Source of the DNA: Dehalococcoidia bacterium | GTDB taxonomy: Bacteria > Chloroflexota > Dehalococcoidia > Dehalococcoidales > CSSed11-197 | Reading direction: 5' to 3' | Assembly (NCBI GenBank): GCA_003563865.1 | Contig: PWTP01000153.1 | Location: 1-6,532 of the forward strand | DNA: 6,532 nt | In this document: positions 6,124-6,532 of the stretch, one piece after another | Numbering within the stretch: position 1 is the stretch's first letter | How the letters are laid out: each line of letters begins with the position of its first letter | The notes under the pieces: generated by a model | The model's database searches: none | What the model saw: the letters and a program-made list of their open reading frames with translations, nothing else | Told to the model about the DNA's origin: nothing | Translations under genes and position numbers: made by a program

Positions 6124-6462
6124 TATTAAGGTAAGAAGAATAATTATCAAACCAAGAACCCCGGACCTGAAAGTGCTCCAGGGGTGTTTACGGGCAGATA
6201 ATGCCCAAATAAATACTGCCAGATTGACAGCAGCGGCAAACAGCCCGGCTGTTATGCCTATTGCATCAGCCAGCAGTAACCATACAAGCAGCCCGGAGGA
6301 AGCCACACATACCGCAGCCAGAACATAAAGCCATAGTTTTTCATTTGAACGGCTTCGAACAAGGCCCGCCAGCCGCCTTTCGGTACATTTTACGCAGGTG
6401 CAGGCCGGCGGATGCCCTCCGTAGTAGTTCTGGCGGTAATATTCGTCTTCCCGTTTAGACAT
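6106..6462 (-). CDS. Small three-segment membrane protein with N-terminal CxCxxC motif
   Basis: A 118-residue protein of unknown function. The hydrophilic, tyrosine-rich N-terminus (DEYYRQNYYGGHPPA) leads into C21-x-C23-x2-C26 (CTCVKC), a likely metal site, possibly with H17. Three hydrophobic segments follow at about 43-65, 66-89 and 100-117. Basic residues before segment 1 (RRLAGLVRSR) and between segments 2 and 3 (ARKHPWSTFR) predict, by the positive-inside rule, a cytoplasmic N-terminus and metal motif. There is no signal peptide or catalytic motif. I recall similar HPPxCTCxxC heads on Chloroflexota proteins but cannot confirm a family. The start is ATG with no strong ribosome binding site; the closest AAAGG is about 22 bases away. 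It lies upstream of the comF operon on the same strand, 138 bases from its first gene, so it is probably a separate unit. Confidence 0.8.
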   Translation of the reverse strand: MSKREDEYYRQNYYGGHPPACTCVKCTERRLAGLVRSRSNEKLWLYVLAAVCVASSGLLVWLLLADAIGITAGLFAAAVNLAVFIWALSARKHPWSTFRSGVLGLIIILLTLIVSLAG

Positions 6463-6464
6463 TT

Positions 6465-6482
6465 TTATCTGCTAGCTTATAA
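6465..6482. promoter_or_regulatory. Imperfect palindrome in the leader of the membrane protein gene
   Basis: TTATCTGCTAGCTTATAA is self-complementary at 14 of 18 positions, centred on GCTAGC. It lies between the proposed transcription start and the start codon, where a repressor or an mRNA hairpin could act. No matching regulator is in the window. Confidence 0.3.
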
Positions 6483-6490
6483 ACCTTTGC

Positions 6491-6519
6491 ATTATTTTCC
6501 AGCCGGGATCAATCATCAA
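6491..6519 (-). promoter_or_regulatory. Possible promoter of the membrane protein gene
   Basis: On the minus strand, TTGATG (6514-6519, 4 of 6) and AATAAT (6491-6496, 5 of 6) are separated by 17 bases. Transcription would start near 6484, about 22 bases before the ATG. The match is moderate, and the region could also be the end of an upstream gene. Confidence 0.35.
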
Positions 6520-6532
6520 GCTGCCGGCTTTG

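Noticed and set aside
6472..6531. Minus-strand open frame ending at TAG 6472-6474, as the tail of an upstream gene
   Set aside because: Nineteen open codons to the window edge are not significant, another frame stops after seven codons, and no family is recognisable. The sequence beyond 6532 would decide it.

Overview
The window suggests an anaerobic-type bacterium of moderate GC content, most likely Chloroflexota and possibly Dehalococcoidia. The basis is family resemblance: a DnaE1-type replicase with an intact-looking PHP domain and an extra C-terminal domain, a RadC whose N-terminus reads like Dehalococcoides-type RadC, a long-form hibernation factor, and a small membrane protein opening with a CxCxxC motif of a kind I associate with Chloroflexota. 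This is recall, not a search, so Firmicutes or another phylum is not excluded. There is no sign of a plasmid, phage, insertion sequence, CRISPR array, tRNA or rRNA.

Layout. Positions 1-3896 are read on the plus strand: the DNA polymerase III alpha subunit gene (dnaE, 5' end cut off by the window edge), then radC 23 bases later. The remaining genes are on the minus strand. From 6462 downward they are a three-segment membrane protein, then a tight cluster of zinc-ribbon protein, comF, hpf and ogt (gaps of 36, 21 and 18 bases). A good sigma70-type promoter lies before the zinc-ribbon gene (TTGACA, 16-base spacer, TATTAT). The two transcription units converge: the last 17 bases of radC and ogt overlap tail to tail. 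No gene-free stretch reaches 300 bases; the longest is 138 bases (5968-6105).

How the genes fit together. The plus-strand pair is replication (dnaE) plus a RadC/JAB-domain protein of unsettled role. The minus-strand cluster mixes a ComF phosphoribosyltransferase-like protein (competence or DNA-uptake related where studied), the ribosome hibernation factor and an alkyl-DNA repair protein. The comF-hpf adjacency is also known from Firmicutes. A slow-growth or stress programme joining ribosome protection with DNA maintenance is a reasonable inference but is not proven here.

This is mainly an ordinary housekeeping region, and I found no convincing new multi-gene system. The points most worth a second look are a perfect 11-bp inverted repeat inside ogt, the duplicated and oddly framed start of radC, the conserved PHP metal ligands of DnaE, the uncharacterised CxCxxC membrane protein, and a cluster of short repeats at the 3' end of that gene.
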